Positions 1 through 7,541 of a stretch of 64,000 nt of DNA are shown piece after piece. Every line of letters begins with the position of its first letter. Position 1 is the first letter of the stretch. Origin of the DNA: Streptomyces malaysiensis subsp. samsunensis. Lineage in GTDB: Bacteria; Actinomycetota; Actinomycetes; Streptomycetales; Streptomycetaceae. Under the pieces are notes generated by a model, which was not told where the DNA came from, searched no databases, and worked only from the letters and a program-made list of their open reading frames with translations. The DNA lies in NCBI RefSeq assembly GCF_024519315.1, contig NZ_JANIIC010000027.1:60616-124615 (forward strand), read 5' to 3'. Position numbers and translations under genes: made by a program.

Positions 1-828
1 CCAAGAGGTCGGCTCTTCCGTCTGGGCGCCCTGCTGCTGGCGCTGGCCCTGAATCTCGGCGGCGGTGATGCGCTCGGGCGGGAACGCCTCGTCGCGGCTC
101 ATCTCGCCCCGCTCGACGGAGCGGAAGATCGTGCCGAGCTTGGCGACGTCCTGCTCGTCCCACTTCTGGCGCGGCCGGCCGACCTTCGTCTCCAGCTGCT
201 TGACGCTGACACCGACCCGCTCGTAGCGGCTGACCTCCTGCTCGATGCGGTCGTCGAGGGAGGCGCCGTCGCCCTTGGCGAGGGTCTGCTGGCAGATCTG
301 GATGGCCTCGGCCGTGTAGTAGTCGGGCAGCACCGCGTAGATCGCCTCGCGCAGCCGTCGGGCGCCGAGGTTGGCGTTGTTCTCGTACACGTCGCGCAGG
401 TCGGTGAGGTTCTTCTTGCCGCTGCGGGTGTCGCGCACGTGGGGTGCGATGAAGATCTGTGAGCTGCGGGAGTTCCGCTCGAGGTCCCAGGCGTAGGCGA
501 GGATCTCGGACTGGCCGAGGGCGGTGTCGCGGGACAGCTCCATCGTGCCGTGCTGGAGGTTGCCCCAGATGAGGGCCAGTTCGCGGGCGAGGTGGACGGA
601 CGGGCCGGAGACGGTCTGCCCGGCCTTGGGGTAGGAGAAGAACGCCTTCTCGGCGATGGCGAGCTGGTTGCAGGCGAACCGCATCTCTTCCTGCGCGGCC
701 TGCCGGTTGCGCGGATTCTGCTTGGCGACGAACACCGCGGCCTTGACCTCGGCCTCGGCACGGGACAGTTCGATCGCGGTGGCCTGCCCGATGTGGTTGG
801 CCGGCTGGGTCTGGGCGGGGAAGTTCAC
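1..828 (-). CDS. Putative phage single-strand annealing / recombination protein (3' end cut by window edge)
   Basis: The frame is open from GTG at 828 to position 1 (276 codons) with no stop, so the C-terminus is outside the window. The start overlaps the exonuclease stop in a GTGA junction, so the two are translationally coupled. A central stretch reading GQTVSGPSVHLARELA (about residues 70-85) resembles a motif I associate with phage recombination proteins. The distal part is charged and glutamine-rich (about residues 255-276). Lying directly downstream of a RecE-like exonuclease, it is most likely the RecT/Erf-type annealing partner. I infer this from position and weak similarity, not from a clear family match. 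Confidence 0.6.
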   Translation of the reverse strand, partial: MNFPAQTQPANHIGQATAIELSRAEAEVKAAVFVAKQNPRNRQAAQEEMRFACNQLAIAEKAFFSYPKAGQTVSGPSVHLARELALIWGNLQHGTMELSRDTALGQSEILAYAWDLERNSRSSQIFIAPHVRDTRSGKKNLTDLRDVYENNANLGARRLREAIYAVLPDYYTAEAIQICQQTLAKGDGASLDDRIEQEVSRYERVGVSVKQLETKVGRPRQKWDEQDVAKLGTIFRSVERGEMSRDEAFPPERITAAEIQGQRQQQGAQTEEPTSW

Positions 829-1691
829 AGGTAGATCTCCTTGTCGCGGTTCTCGGCCCACCCGGGCAGCGAGAGGTAGTTGGGTTCGTCGCCGTAGCCG
901 GGCCAATTGCCGGTGGCCATGCAGTCCGCGAAGGTTTCGATGGCGGCCCGGTTCTTGCCGCGGCCTATCTCGCGGGACATGAAGTCGACGCCGATGACGT
1001 TGACCAGGTAGGGGGCTGTCTTCTCCTGGACGATGAGGAGCATTTCGGTGTCTTTGCCGCCCAGGTCGAGGGCTTGTGCGGCTTCCTCGTACCAGGCGGC
1101 CTGGCAGTTGTAGCCGTACTTGGCGATGTCCTTTTCCATGGCGTCGTTGCTGGCGTCGGTGGTGGTCTTGTAGTCGGGGATGATCAGTGGGCCGGAGTGG
1201 ATGGACGGCAGCCAGTCGAAGCGGACCCGTCGCCGGATGCCGGTGGGGCCGTCGATCCAGAACCCGGACTGTTCGGGGGCGCCGTAGGCGGGGTCGAGGA
1301 GTGCGGCGGCGAGCGGGTGGCGGCGGATGGCGGCGGCCATGGCGTGGACCATGTCGATCTCGTGCTGCTTGAGGGGTATGCCGCCGCGGGCTCGGGCTTC
1401 GGCGACCTCGGCTTTGGCGGCCTTGGTGGTCCATGCCGGGCGGTCGACGAGAATCAGTTCGGGCCCGTTGCCGAGGACGAGCTTGTGGGCGGCGTTGCCG
1501 TAGTCGAACGTCTTCTTGGCGGGCTGGGGGTGGTCCTGCTCGTAGCGGAACTTGGCGGGGCAGGACGGGGGCAGGAGCTTGCGGGCGCCGGACGAGGAGA
1601 GGCTGGTCTTGTCGGCGTGGTACTCCTCGTTGGTCAGGTCGTCGTGCAGGCCGAGGGCCGGGGCTATCGGCGTGTCCAGCGTGGCGGTCAC
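825..1691 (-). CDS. RecE-like PD-(D/E)XK exonuclease
   Basis: This 288-residue protein fits the phage RecE/PDDEXK exonuclease family, which resects double-stranded DNA ends to feed an annealing protein. An N-terminal HADKTSLSSSGARKLL segment (about residues 24-39) is typical of these enzymes. A core with GFWIDGPTGIRRRVRFDWLP is followed by IPDYKTTTDAS, where the D and the K of DYKTT are the expected metal-binding and catalytic residues. GTG at 1691 is preferred because it forms a GTGA overlap with the upstream zinc-knuckle gene; an in-frame extension further upstream is arginine-rich out-of-frame sequence. The next gene starts inside its stop codon. Confidence 0.85.
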   Translation of the reverse strand: MTATLDTPIAPALGLHDDLTNEEYHADKTSLSSSGARKLLPPSCPAKFRYEQDHPQPAKKTFDYGNAAHKLVLGNGPELILVDRPAWTTKAAKAEVAEARARGGIPLKQHEIDMVHAMAAAIRRHPLAAALLDPAYGAPEQSGFWIDGPTGIRRRVRFDWLPSIHSGPLIIPDYKTTTDASNDAMEKDIAKYGYNCQAAWYEEAAQALDLGGKDTEMLLIVQEKTAPYLVNVIGVDFMSREIGRGKNRAAIETFADCMATGNWPGYGDEPNYLSLPGWAENRDKEIYL

Positions 1692-1798
1692 TTCTTCCCG
1701 TCCTTCTTCTTGTCGGCGCAGTCTTCGCAGAGGTGGCGGCCGTTGACGCGGACGAAGGGGCCGCTGGTGTCGCCGCAAGGGCAGGTGATGGGGCTCAT
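1688..1798 (-). CDS. 36-residue CxC/CxxC mini-protein
   Basis: The ATG at 1798 overlaps the previous stop (ATGA) and its own TGA overlaps the exonuclease GTG, so it is coupled on both sides. The peptide has a CPCGDTSG knuckle, then HLCEDCADKKKDGKK: two cysteine pairs about 20 residues apart and a lysine-rich tail, consistent with a minimal zinc ribbon. Its place immediately before the exonuclease suggests a role in the recombination module. No family was recognised. Confidence 0.65.
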   Translation of the reverse strand: MSPITCPCGDTSGPFVRVNGRHLCEDCADKKKDGKK

Positions 1799-2025
1799 CA
1801 GAACGGGGCCTCCGGGTAGTAGCTGGGGTTGCGGCGCCAGAGGGGCAGTCGCCAGGTGCGGAGCTGGTCGAGGCACGGGCATTCGCCCCAGTCGGCGCCG
1901 GTGCTTTGGGGCTGCCAGCCGCCGCGGGACCCGGTGCAGTCGGGGCAGTTCGGGTCGGGTTCGCGGGTGATGTAGATGGCGCGCTGGTGGAGTTCGATCT
2001 GCCAGCGGCCGATGCGGGTTCGCAT
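1798..2025 (-). CDS. Small phage protein with CPDC and CPC cysteine motifs
   Basis: A 75-residue protein beginning MRTRIGRWQIELHQRAIYI, with a strong AAGGAG ribosome site upstream of ATG 2025. The middle carries NCPDCTGSRGG and the later part GECPCLD, which suggests one metal-binding site. It ends in an ATGA overlap with the 36-residue gene. The function is unknown. Confidence 0.7.
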   Translation of the reverse strand: MRTRIGRWQIELHQRAIYITREPDPNCPDCTGSRGGWQPQSTGADWGECPCLDQLRTWRLPLWRRNPSYYPEAPF

Positions 2026-2090
2026 GGGGTCTCCTTGGTGGCCGCCCCGCGGTGGGGTGACGGGGCGGCCAGCTCGGGCCGGAGGTTCGG

Positions 2091-2552
2091 TCAGGCGACG
2101 GGCTTGAGGCCGAGAACTCGGCAGACGGTCTCTCCGACCGCCTTGCGAAGCTCGGCCATCAGCTCGTCGCGGGCGGCGGGGATCAGGTCGTTGGCGGTGG
2201 CGACCTGTACGGCGACGTCGTAGCCGCCGGTGGTGGACTGCCAGGCCATCGCGGGGTGCGGGGTGAGGCTGGCGGCGCTGAGCTGGATGGCCCATTCGGA
2301 GACGTCGGCGGCATCGCGGATGAGGTCGTCGATCTGCTGGCGGGCTGCGAGGAACTCGGTGGTGTCGAGGCCGTCGCCGTTGAGGAGTTGCTCCCAGGTG
2401 CGGCCGTTTCCGTCGCCGGGGTTAGTGGACTGGACGTAGTTGCGGTCCATCCGGTCGGCGATCTCGCTGGGGGTAATTTCCCGGATGGCGGTGGCGACGA
2501 CTTCGGCGGCGGTCGCGCGGAGGTCGGCGTTGGTGTACGGGTGGTCGGTCAC
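2091..2552 (-). CDS. Hypothetical phage early protein, 153 aa
   Basis: Begins MTDHPYTNADLRATAAEVV and is predicted largely helical and acidic, with no cysteine motif and no membrane segment. It is separated from its neighbours by about 65 bp on each side, unlike most genes of this operon. A motif such as NPGDGNGRTWEQLLNGDG in the first half resembles a short loop between helices. I do not recognise the family. Confidence 0.7.
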   Translation of the reverse strand: MTDHPYTNADLRATAAEVVATAIREITPSEIADRMDRNYVQSTNPGDGNGRTWEQLLNGDGLDTTEFLAARQQIDDLIRDAADVSEWAIQLSAASLTPHPAMAWQSTTGGYDVAVQVATANDLIPAARDELMAELRKAVGETVCRVLGLKPVA

Positions 2553-2612
2553 GTGTTCTCCTTGGTCTGGGCGCCCCCGCCGAATTCGCCTCGGCGGGGG
2601 CGTTCCTGTGGG

Positions 2613-2819
2613 TCAGGCGGTGAGGTCTTCGTTGCACTCGGCGCAGCGGGAGTGGGCCCCGGTCACGGCCCCCATCTCGTCGTGCAGGTGGACGAGGAGT
2701 ACGTCGCCGCCGCAGCCGGCGTGCTCGACGTTCTCGGCTCGGTAGGTGCGTTCGAGTCCGCCGCCCCAGTCCTCGGTGTTGATGAGGGTCCAGGCGATCT
2801 CGTCGGGGAGCTTGGTCAC
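2613..2819 (-). CDS. Small cysteine-motif phage protein, 68 aa
   Basis: Starts with GTG at 2819 (MTKLPDEIAWTLINTEDWGGG). A single CGGD and a terminal CAECNEDLTA give a possible zinc site, with HLHDEMGAVTGAHSRC between. A TTCTCC-type complement of a ribosome site lies just upstream. The function is unknown; the fold is probably a small beta-rich zinc ribbon. Confidence 0.65.
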   Translation of the reverse strand: MTKLPDEIAWTLINTEDWGGGLERTYRAENVEHAGCGGDVLLVHLHDEMGAVTGAHSRCAECNEDLTA

Positions 2820-2893
2820 GTGCGTTCTCCTTGGGTTGTGGCTGGTGGCCCGCGCCCTCGCCGCCCGGTGTCATGCGGCGGGGCGCGGGCGGC

Positions 2894-3184
2894 TTAGAGA
2901 CGGAGCCAGGTGACGGGGAAAGCGCCGGGATCGTCGGCGTCGGATCCGACCGTCCACTGGCCGTCGGACCGGTCCTCGAAGCGGGCCCAGCCCGTCTTCA
3001 TGTCGCGCTCGGGAACGATGTCGATGTCGACGAGGCGCTCGCTGCAGTAGTGGCGGTGGAAGGCGTTGAGTGCCGCTATAGCTTTCCGTCGGTCGTGGGT
3101 GCAGGCGGCTTCGTGGTCTTCGAAGTCGAGGACTCCGACGCCGTAGTAGATGTCGGCGACCTCGTCGCGGGTGGGGGTGTACAT
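2894..3184 (-). CDS. Hypothetical phage protein, 96 aa
   Basis: The ATG at 3184 overlaps the stop of the upstream gene (ATGA). The sequence MYTPTRDEVADIYYGVGVLD followed by a helical DHEAACTHDRRKAIAALNAFH looks like a compact alpha/beta domain. It has no recognised motif and no membrane segment. It is the last gene of the overlapped chain before three genes with normal spacing. Confidence 0.7.
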   Translation of the reverse strand: MYTPTRDEVADIYYGVGVLDFEDHEAACTHDRRKAIAALNAFHRHYCSERLVDIDIVPERDMKTGWARFEDRSDGQWTVGSDADDPGAFPVTWLRL

Positions 3185-3519
3185 CAGGCCGCCTCCTGTG
3201 TGGCCTGTACGGGCACCGGGTACGGGAGCTGCACGTGGCTGGCGTCACCGCCGTGGGTTGCGGCTGCAGTGATGCGGGGTTGGGCGTTGGCCAGCTCCCG
3301 GCGGAGGCGCGCCTTCTCGATGGCGTCATTGATCCGCTGCTGCTGGAGCCGGCGGATCTCGGCGACGGTGGCCTCGTACCGCTGCTTGAGGCAGCAGTAG
3401 TCGACGGCGATGTCGTCGTTCTTCTTCTCGCTGGCGGCGAGCCGGGCTTGGAGGTCGTGGTGTTCGGCCAGGGTGGGAGCCCGGTGGCGGCCGTGCGGGC
3501 GGGGCAGGTGGAGGATCAC
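3184..3519 (-). CDS. Coiled-coil phage protein, 111 aa
   Basis: The GTG start at 3519 lies in a GTGA overlap. Residues about 18-75 form a clear coiled coil, rich in E, K, R and L with heptad spacing, including IRRLQQQRINDAIEKARLR. The C-terminus is alanine- and proline-rich. It is probably a dimerising accessory protein; no function can be assigned. Confidence 0.7.
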   Translation of the reverse strand: MILHLPRPHGRHRAPTLAEHHDLQARLAASEKKNDDIAVDYCCLKQRYEATVAEIRRLQQQRINDAIEKARLRRELANAQPRITAAATHGGDASHVQLPYPVPVQATQEAA

Positions 3520-3761
3520 GAGGCGGCCTGCTTCCTGTGCTGGCAGCTACCGAGGAGGCACGGCTCGGCCCGCTGCTTCCACTCGTCGTGGCCGACAAGC
3601 TCGTGCCGGTAGCCCTCCGCTGCTTCCCGGCGCCGGTCGCGGACGCGCGGGGTGAACTGCTTGTGCGCGTCCTCGACGAGCGGGCCGATGTACTCGCCGA
3701 GCGCGGAGCCCTCGACGCAGCCCTGCGGGTTGATGCGGATCCAGAACTTGCGGTCGGACAT
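3516..3761 (-). CDS. Hypothetical phage protein, 81 aa
   Basis: Starts MSDRKFWIRINPQGCVEGS, with the ATG at 3761 overlapping the previous stop; an adjacent GTG at 3764 is an alternative. Two cysteines near the C-terminus (PCLLGSC) could bind metal or form a disulphide. The middle is a charged helix. The family is not recognised. Confidence 0.65.
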   Translation of the reverse strand: MSDRKFWIRINPQGCVEGSALGEYIGPLVEDAHKQFTPRVRDRRREAAEGYRHELVGHDEWKQRAEPCLLGSCQHRKQAAS

Positions 3762-4261
3762 CACGCCTCCTCGTCGTGGACGAGCTGCCAGCGCTCGGTC
3801 TCGCGGTCGTATTCGATGTGCTCGCTGCCGGTGGGGTTGGAGATGTGGCCGTCGGACTCGATCCAGAAGCCGACTCCGGCGTCGACGAGGGCGTTGAGGC
3901 CGTCGACTGCGCGCTGCCACGGGTCGGTGCTGGTCAGCTGGGCGACCTGGTTTTCCAGCTCGACGGCGATGCGGCGGGCCTGCTCCGTCTGCTCCTCGGC
4001 GCGCTCGACCTTGGCCGTGAGGGCGGGGATTCGCTCGGCGTCTCGGAGGAGGGCGGCCATGTCGACCGTCTTGCGCTTCTCCTCGTCGATGTAGCTGTCG
4101 ACTGCCTCGAGCACTGCTGTCGCTCGGCGCTCATCGTTCGAGGGAGCGCCCTGGTGGTAGCAGGTGGACCAGGTGGTGGATCCGCAGGTGCAGGGGTGGG
4201 TCTTGGAGGCGTTGCCCAGGGCTTCCACGAGGCGGGGACGCAGGTCGTTGCGCTCGCTCAT
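3761..4261 (-). CDS. Hypothetical phage protein with central coiled coil, 166 aa
   Basis: The N-terminal 35 residues include THPCTCGSTTWSTCYHQG, a possible zinc site with three cysteines and a histidine. A coiled coil (about residues 55-110) contains ERAEEQTEQARRIAVELENQ, and a C-terminal domain reads GVGFWIESDGHISNPTG. The start could be ATG 4261 or GTG 4264, because the junction with the upstream gene reads GTGATGA. The role is unknown. Confidence 0.65.
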   Translation of the reverse strand: MSERNDLRPRLVEALGNASKTHPCTCGSTTWSTCYHQGAPSNDERRATAVLEAVDSYIDEEKRKTVDMAALLRDAERIPALTAKVERAEEQTEQARRIAVELENQVAQLTSTDPWQRAVDGLNALVDAGVGFWIESDGHISNPTGSEHIEYDRETERWQLVHDEEA

Positions 4262-4608
4262 CACTCGCCCGCCTTCCGCTCGGCCGCGAGGCGGCGGTAT
4301 GCGCTCCCGGGGGTGTCCCGGCCGACGTGTCGACGCGCGATCCGGGAAATCGCCTCGTGCTCGGGCAGTTCGGTGAGCCTCTGCTGCCAGTCGGCGAGGG
4401 GGCCGACGTCGCGAGCGAAGTTCAGGGCCTCCAGTTCGCTCCAGAAGTCCCAGCCGAGATGCTTGCCGCTCTGGACGTGGGTGACGATCCACTGCTCGTG
4501 TGCGGACTCCTGGCAGAGACGTCGGTGTGCCACAAGGCCGGGAGTGTCGGTGGGTGTCGCCTGCACGTCGATCTGTGTGCCCTTGGTGGTTCGGACCTTG
4601 ATCCTCAT
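4261..4608 (-). CDS. Hypothetical phage protein, paralogue A of a tandem pair
   Basis: This 115-residue protein is a diverged tandem copy of the gene at 4608-4994. Both contain a PT-x-T-x-GLV segment, a W-x-VTH segment, the block ADWQQ preceded by an F-A-x-x-x-G-x-L motif, and the C-terminal KAGE. The junction around each stop is also identical (see the finding at 4257-4624). Start ATG 4608 or GTG 4611. No function was recognised; the WxVTH and ADWQQ blocks are the conserved features a profile should target. Confidence 0.65.
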   Translation of the reverse strand: MRIKVRTTKGTQIDVQATPTDTPGLVAHRRLCQESAHEQWIVTHVQSGKHLGWDFWSELEALNFARDVGPLADWQQRLTELPEHEAISRIARRHVGRDTPGSAYRRLAAERKAGE

Positions 4609-4994
4609 CACTCGCCCGCCTTCCGGACCTCAGCGGCGGCGGTGCGCTCGGGCTGGTAGGCGTCGAGGTAGTAGATGTCTTCGGGGATGCCGCCGTGCTG
4701 GAACGCGACCTTGAGCACTTCGGCCTCGGGGATGTTGGGCTTGGCCTGCTGCCAGTCGGCGAGGTGGCCGATGCTCTTGGCGAAGTCGGCGGCGTGCTGG
4801 TCGTCCGGGAAGATCACCGGGAACCGCATTCCGCTCGGTGTGTGAGTGACAGTGCGCCAGTCGAGGTCGGCGATCACACGTTGCGTGGCGGGGTCGTCGA
4901 AGAGCAGCACCGGGTTGGTGACGAGTCCACCTGTCTCGGTGGGCTTGGCTTCGACGGTCACGTCGCCGTGTGGCGTCGGGATGGTCAGGTTCAC
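4608..4994 (-). CDS. Hypothetical phage protein, paralogue B of a tandem pair
   Basis: 128 residues from GTG at 4994, which forms a GTGA overlap with the mini-gene upstream. An N-terminal beta segment reads NLTIPTPHGDVTVEAKPT. Downstream are WRTVTHTPSG and a helix ending GHLADWQQ, both shared with the following gene. It is slightly longer than paralogue A because of an insert around residues 30-45. The function is unknown. Confidence 0.65.
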   Translation of the reverse strand: MNLTIPTPHGDVTVEAKPTETGGLVTNPVLLFDDPATQRVIADLDWRTVTHTPSGMRFPVIFPDDQHAADFAKSIGHLADWQQAKPNIPEAEVLKVAFQHGGIPEDIYYLDAYQPERTAAAEVRKAGE

Positions 4995-5101
4995 TGTTCC
5001 CCCTTGGGGTGGTTGAGTCGGTGGCCGAGGGCGATGAGCCCGGCGGCGGTGCCCCAGCAGATGGCCAGGGCGGCGATGCATTGGGCGGTGAAGCGGGTCA
5101 C
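4991..5101 (-). CDS. 36-residue single-span membrane peptide
   Basis: GTG at 5101 overlaps the stop of the upstream gene and its own TGA overlaps the next GTG, so both ends follow the operon's 4-nt overlap rule. The peptide has one hydrophobic segment, AQCIAALAICWGTAAGLIAL (residues 6-25), followed by a charged tail ending HPKGEQ. It is most likely a one-pass membrane mini-protein. Position and overlaps are the main support that it is translated. Confidence 0.55.
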   Translation of the reverse strand: MTRFTAQCIAALAICWGTAAGLIALGHRLNHPKGEQ

Positions 5102-5280
5102 TGGGCGGCCTGGCGCCGGTCGATCTCGTCGGAGATTCGGTCGGCGAAGTCGGCCGAGGTGGGGTCGGCCTCAAGGCCGGGGGCCGGGTTGCGGACTGCT
5201 TGCAGGCAGCGGGCTCGTGTGGTTTCCAGGTCGGCGATGGTGACGTCCGGGTGGCCGAGGATGCTGCTGAAGTTGGTCAC
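5098..5280 (-). CDS. Hypothetical phage protein, 60 aa
   Basis: Starts GTG 5280 (TNFSSILGHPDVTIADLETT), again in a GTGA overlap. It is fully helical by appearance, with an amphipathic C-terminal helix DFADRISDEIDRRQ. No motif was recognised. Confidence 0.6.
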   Translation of the reverse strand: MTNFSSILGHPDVTIADLETTRARCLQAVRNPAPGLEADPTSADFADRISDEIDRRQAAQ

Positions 5281-5444
5281 GGCGTCTCCCGGCGGGGCGG
5301 GTTGGCGAGCCGGTAGGCCGAGTGGGATTCCTGCTCGGCTTCTACTGCCTGCCGGGCTGCGTCGACGGCGTCGGTGAGTACGGCGATGCGGATGACGAGG
5401 AGCATCAGCAGGGCCGGATCCACGGCGATCAGCGGGGCGCTCAT
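5277..5444 (-). CDS. 55-residue peptide with N-terminal hydrophobic helix
   Basis: ATG at 5444 forms an ATGA overlap with the upstream gene and its TGA lies in the next GTGA. Residues 8-24 (VDPALLMLLVIRIAVLT) are hydrophobic, followed by a charged helix and a basic, proline-rich tail. It may be a small membrane-associated protein. It is listed because the overlap pattern on both sides argues for translation. Confidence 0.5.
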   Translation of the reverse strand: MSAPLIAVDPALLMLLVIRIAVLTDAVDAARQAVEAEQESHSAYRLANPPRRETP

Positions 5445-5671
5445 GCGGCATCCCTGGCCTGGTTGACCCGGTAGGTGCGGTCATGGCCCGGCACCTCGAC
5501 GAGGTGGCCGTGTTCGGCGAGCAGGGCCAGGTCTCGGCGGGCGGTGCCGCGCTGGACGATGCCGAGCGGCCGGTACACGTCCTGGGCGCGGCTGGTGGTC
5601 CAGATGCCGCCCTCGCGGCGCACGGTGGCGAGCAGGGTGCGGATACGGGCGCGGTCGGTTGATGCGCTCAC
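5441..5671 (-). CDS. Small winged-helix-like DNA-binding protein
   Basis: A 76-residue protein from GTG 5671. Residues about 6-35 and 40-60 read as helices of a winged helix. RRDLALLAEHGHLVEVPG resembles the recognition helix and wing found in phage regulators and in GntR/MarR-like mini-domains, and TYRVN forms the last strand. It could be an internal regulator of the early operon. The assignment rests on pattern only. Confidence 0.6.
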   Translation of the reverse strand: MSASTDRARIRTLLATVRREGGIWTTSRAQDVYRPLGIVQRGTARRDLALLAEHGHLVEVPGHDRTYRVNQARDAA

Positions 5672-5865
5672 GCCGCCACCCCCTTGGGGTGCGCAGCCCA
5701 CACGCTGTTGATCGCCGTGTTGTAGGCGGCCACCTGCGCGGGCAGCCAACCAGCCTCGTCCCGGCCGTACAGCTCGTGGAAACGCTCGTCCAGGTCGGCG
5801 AGCTCCAGCTGCACCACATCGGCCGCCGGAAGCTGGGCCACCACGGTTTCGTCGATGATGGTCAC
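5668..5865 (-). CDS. Hypothetical phage protein, 65 aa
   Basis: GTG at 5865 in a GTGA overlap. The sequence (TIIDETVVAQLPAADVVQLE and then DERFHELYGRDEAGWLP) is acidic and helical. No family was recognised. Confidence 0.6.
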   Translation of the reverse strand: MTIIDETVVAQLPAADVVQLELADLDERFHELYGRDEAGWLPAQVAAYNTAINSVWAAHPKGVAA

Positions 5866-6242
5866 GCCGCCATCACCCCTGCCGTCTCCTCGGCGCGGGC
5901 GGCGTCCTCGAACGCGGCGATCACGTCGTCGGCTGTGCGCTCGGGCACGTCGTTCCACAGGACGCCCAAATCCCAGATCGCCAACGCCCGCTTGTAGCCG
6001 GGGATCAGGTGCTCCATCAGTCGCCGCACAGCGGCCTCCACGAGCGGCACGTCGCACCTGGCGGGCTTCGGCGACCCGGTCAGTGCGATGCTGATGGCCC
6101 CGGCGGCGCACACCGGGCATTCGGCGGGGGCGATCTCGGTCTCGGCCATCGGGTACCAGTAGCCCTTGTTGTGGCCGTTCGCGCGGATTATGTTGGCGGC
6201 TCGGCGGTAGACAGCGGCGTAGTCGGCGATCAGGGCGGTCAC
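5862..6242 (-). CDS. DUF6197-like protein
   Basis: A 126-residue protein matching the general layout of the DUF6197 proteins common in actinobacteria and their phages: an N-terminal helix, an AECPVCAAGAISIAL segment, and the diagnostic end LWNDVPERTADDVIAAFEDAA. The family has no known activity. GTG start at 6242 in a GTGA overlap. Confidence 0.7.
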   Translation of the reverse strand: MTALIADYAAVYRRAANIIRANGHNKGYWYPMAETEIAPAECPVCAAGAISIALTGSPKPARCDVPLVEAAVRRLMEHLIPGYKRALAIWDLGVLWNDVPERTADDVIAAFEDAARAEETAGVMAA

Positions 6243-6703
6243 AACGCCTCACCCGCCTCGATGACGCGGCGGACGGTGTGGGTGCCGTCGGTGTGGCGGA
6301 CGATGGTGTCGCCGAACTTCGCGACGATGCGGTTCTGGTAGTCGCTGCCGATGCGGAGACCAGTGACGGTCAACTTGCCGTCCACGTCCTCCCAGTAGCC
6401 CTTGGCGAACACGCCGACCTGGTCGAGCCAGTCGTCGATGGCGGGCAGGTTCTTCCTGGTCAGCAGCCGCCGTTCCACCTCGGTGGCGTCCGGCTTCTCG
6501 ATGACGTCCACGTGGGTGAGGGCGATGCCGCCCGCGTAGCCGTCGACCATGACGACCGGCTCGCCGTGGCCCAGCGCCCACGCCACGGAGCGGGTGCGGG
6601 TCTGGAGCCGCTTCTCGTTGGGGAACTTCTCCGGACGGGCGCCGGGGTAGGCCATGACCGGAGTACCGACCGGGTAGCGGGAGTTGAACTGCTCGGCGTT
6701 CAC
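6239..6703 (-). CDS. Hypothetical phage protein, 154 aa
   Basis: Starts GTG 6703 (NAEQFNSRYPVGTPVMAYPG). The N-terminal half is beta-rich and resembles the small domain of phage proteins that begin with an FNxxYPVGTPV motif. The C-terminal half has GDTIVRHTDGTHTVRRV. No cysteines and no membrane segment. The function is unknown. Confidence 0.7.
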   Translation of the reverse strand: MNAEQFNSRYPVGTPVMAYPGARPEKFPNEKRLQTRTRSVAWALGHGEPVVMVDGYAGGIALTHVDVIEKPDATEVERRLLTRKNLPAIDDWLDQVGVFAKGYWEDVDGKLTVTGLRIGSDYQNRIVAKFGDTIVRHTDGTHTVRRVIEAGEAL

Positions 6704-7314
6704 GCGGCCACCTCCGCCGTCTTGCGGGCGGCGTCGTACAGGTCGATGCCGTGGCGGATCGCGTGGCAGCACCAGAGGAAGCCCGGTGTGTAGTCGCAGA
6801 AGTTCCACTCCCACGTCTCGCCGAACGTCCAGCCCTGGTAGCTGAACGCGTCCAACTCGGCGCGAGCCCCGGCCTCGTGGCTGATGTCACCCCACTCGAA
6901 GATGTCCCGCGTGACCTCGGCCCCGATACCGCGCGGGGCGCGTCCGTTGCGGATCGCCTCGACGACGTGCTGCTTGACCCGCTGCTCGAAGAGGTTCTCG
7001 TCGAACCCTTCGATCTCGTCACGGCCAGCCCGGACCTTCTCCTGCCAGTAGCTGGGGTTGATCTCGCCGCTGAACGCGGTGTTGCGGAACAGATCGAACA
7101 TGTCGGGGGTGGCGTCGATGTCGAAGTGGAATGTCCAGCCCGCCTTGACGACGAGGTTGTACGGCCACGTGATCAGCTCGTAGACGCCGAAGCTGCCGTG
7201 CTCCGGGCGCCCGAACCGCAGGTGCCTATACAAGCCGTCCTCGTGCTTGACGGTCATCTGATGTCCTGCCGTCTCGCGGGCGAACCGCTTGGCGATCTCG
7301 GGATACTCGGTCAT
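6700..7314 (-). CDS. Hypothetical phage protein, 204 aa, aromatic-rich
   Basis: ATG 7314 overlaps the stop of the upstream gene. The protein is unusually rich in F, Y and W (for example GVYELITWPYNLVVKAGWTF and GETWEWNFCDYTPGFLWCC). It has two adjacent cysteines near the C-terminus and an extended helical middle (EQRVKQHVVEAIRNGRAP). It may be a nucleic-acid or nucleotide-binding protein, but no family was recognised. Confidence 0.65.
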   Translation of the reverse strand: MTEYPEIAKRFARETAGHQMTVKHEDGLYRHLRFGRPEHGSFGVYELITWPYNLVVKAGWTFHFDIDATPDMFDLFRNTAFSGEINPSYWQEKVRAGRDEIEGFDENLFEQRVKQHVVEAIRNGRAPRGIGAEVTRDIFEWGDISHEAGARAELDAFSYQGWTFGETWEWNFCDYTPGFLWCCHAIRHGIDLYDAARKTAEVAA

Positions 7315-7541
7315 GCGGTCCTCCCAGAAGGCTTGGGGTGGGGGATGCCGGGCAGCGGCACGCACGTGTCCGGGTCGGCATCGAGGAAGTGGCGCTGCTC
7401 GGCGAACCGGCCGTCAGCGACGGGCTGGGCCTGCTGCAGCGAGTCGAAGAGCAGCGCGGTACGCAGCGGCACCTCAGCCGCCACCTGCTCGGCAGGCACA
7501 CCCAGGGCGGCGATCGGGCGAGGCGTGGTCGGGGTGGTCAC
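7311..7541 (-). CDS. Hypothetical phage protein, 76 aa
   Basis: GTG 7541 overlaps the previous stop. Proline-rich at both ends, with a helical centre LLFDSLQQAQPVADGRFAEQ. No conserved motif was recognised. Coupled to its neighbours by 4-nt overlaps. Confidence 0.6.
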   Translation of the reverse strand: MTTPTTPRPIAALGVPAEQVAAEVPLRTALLFDSLQQAQPVADGRFAEQRHFLDADPDTCVPLPGIPHPKPSGRTA

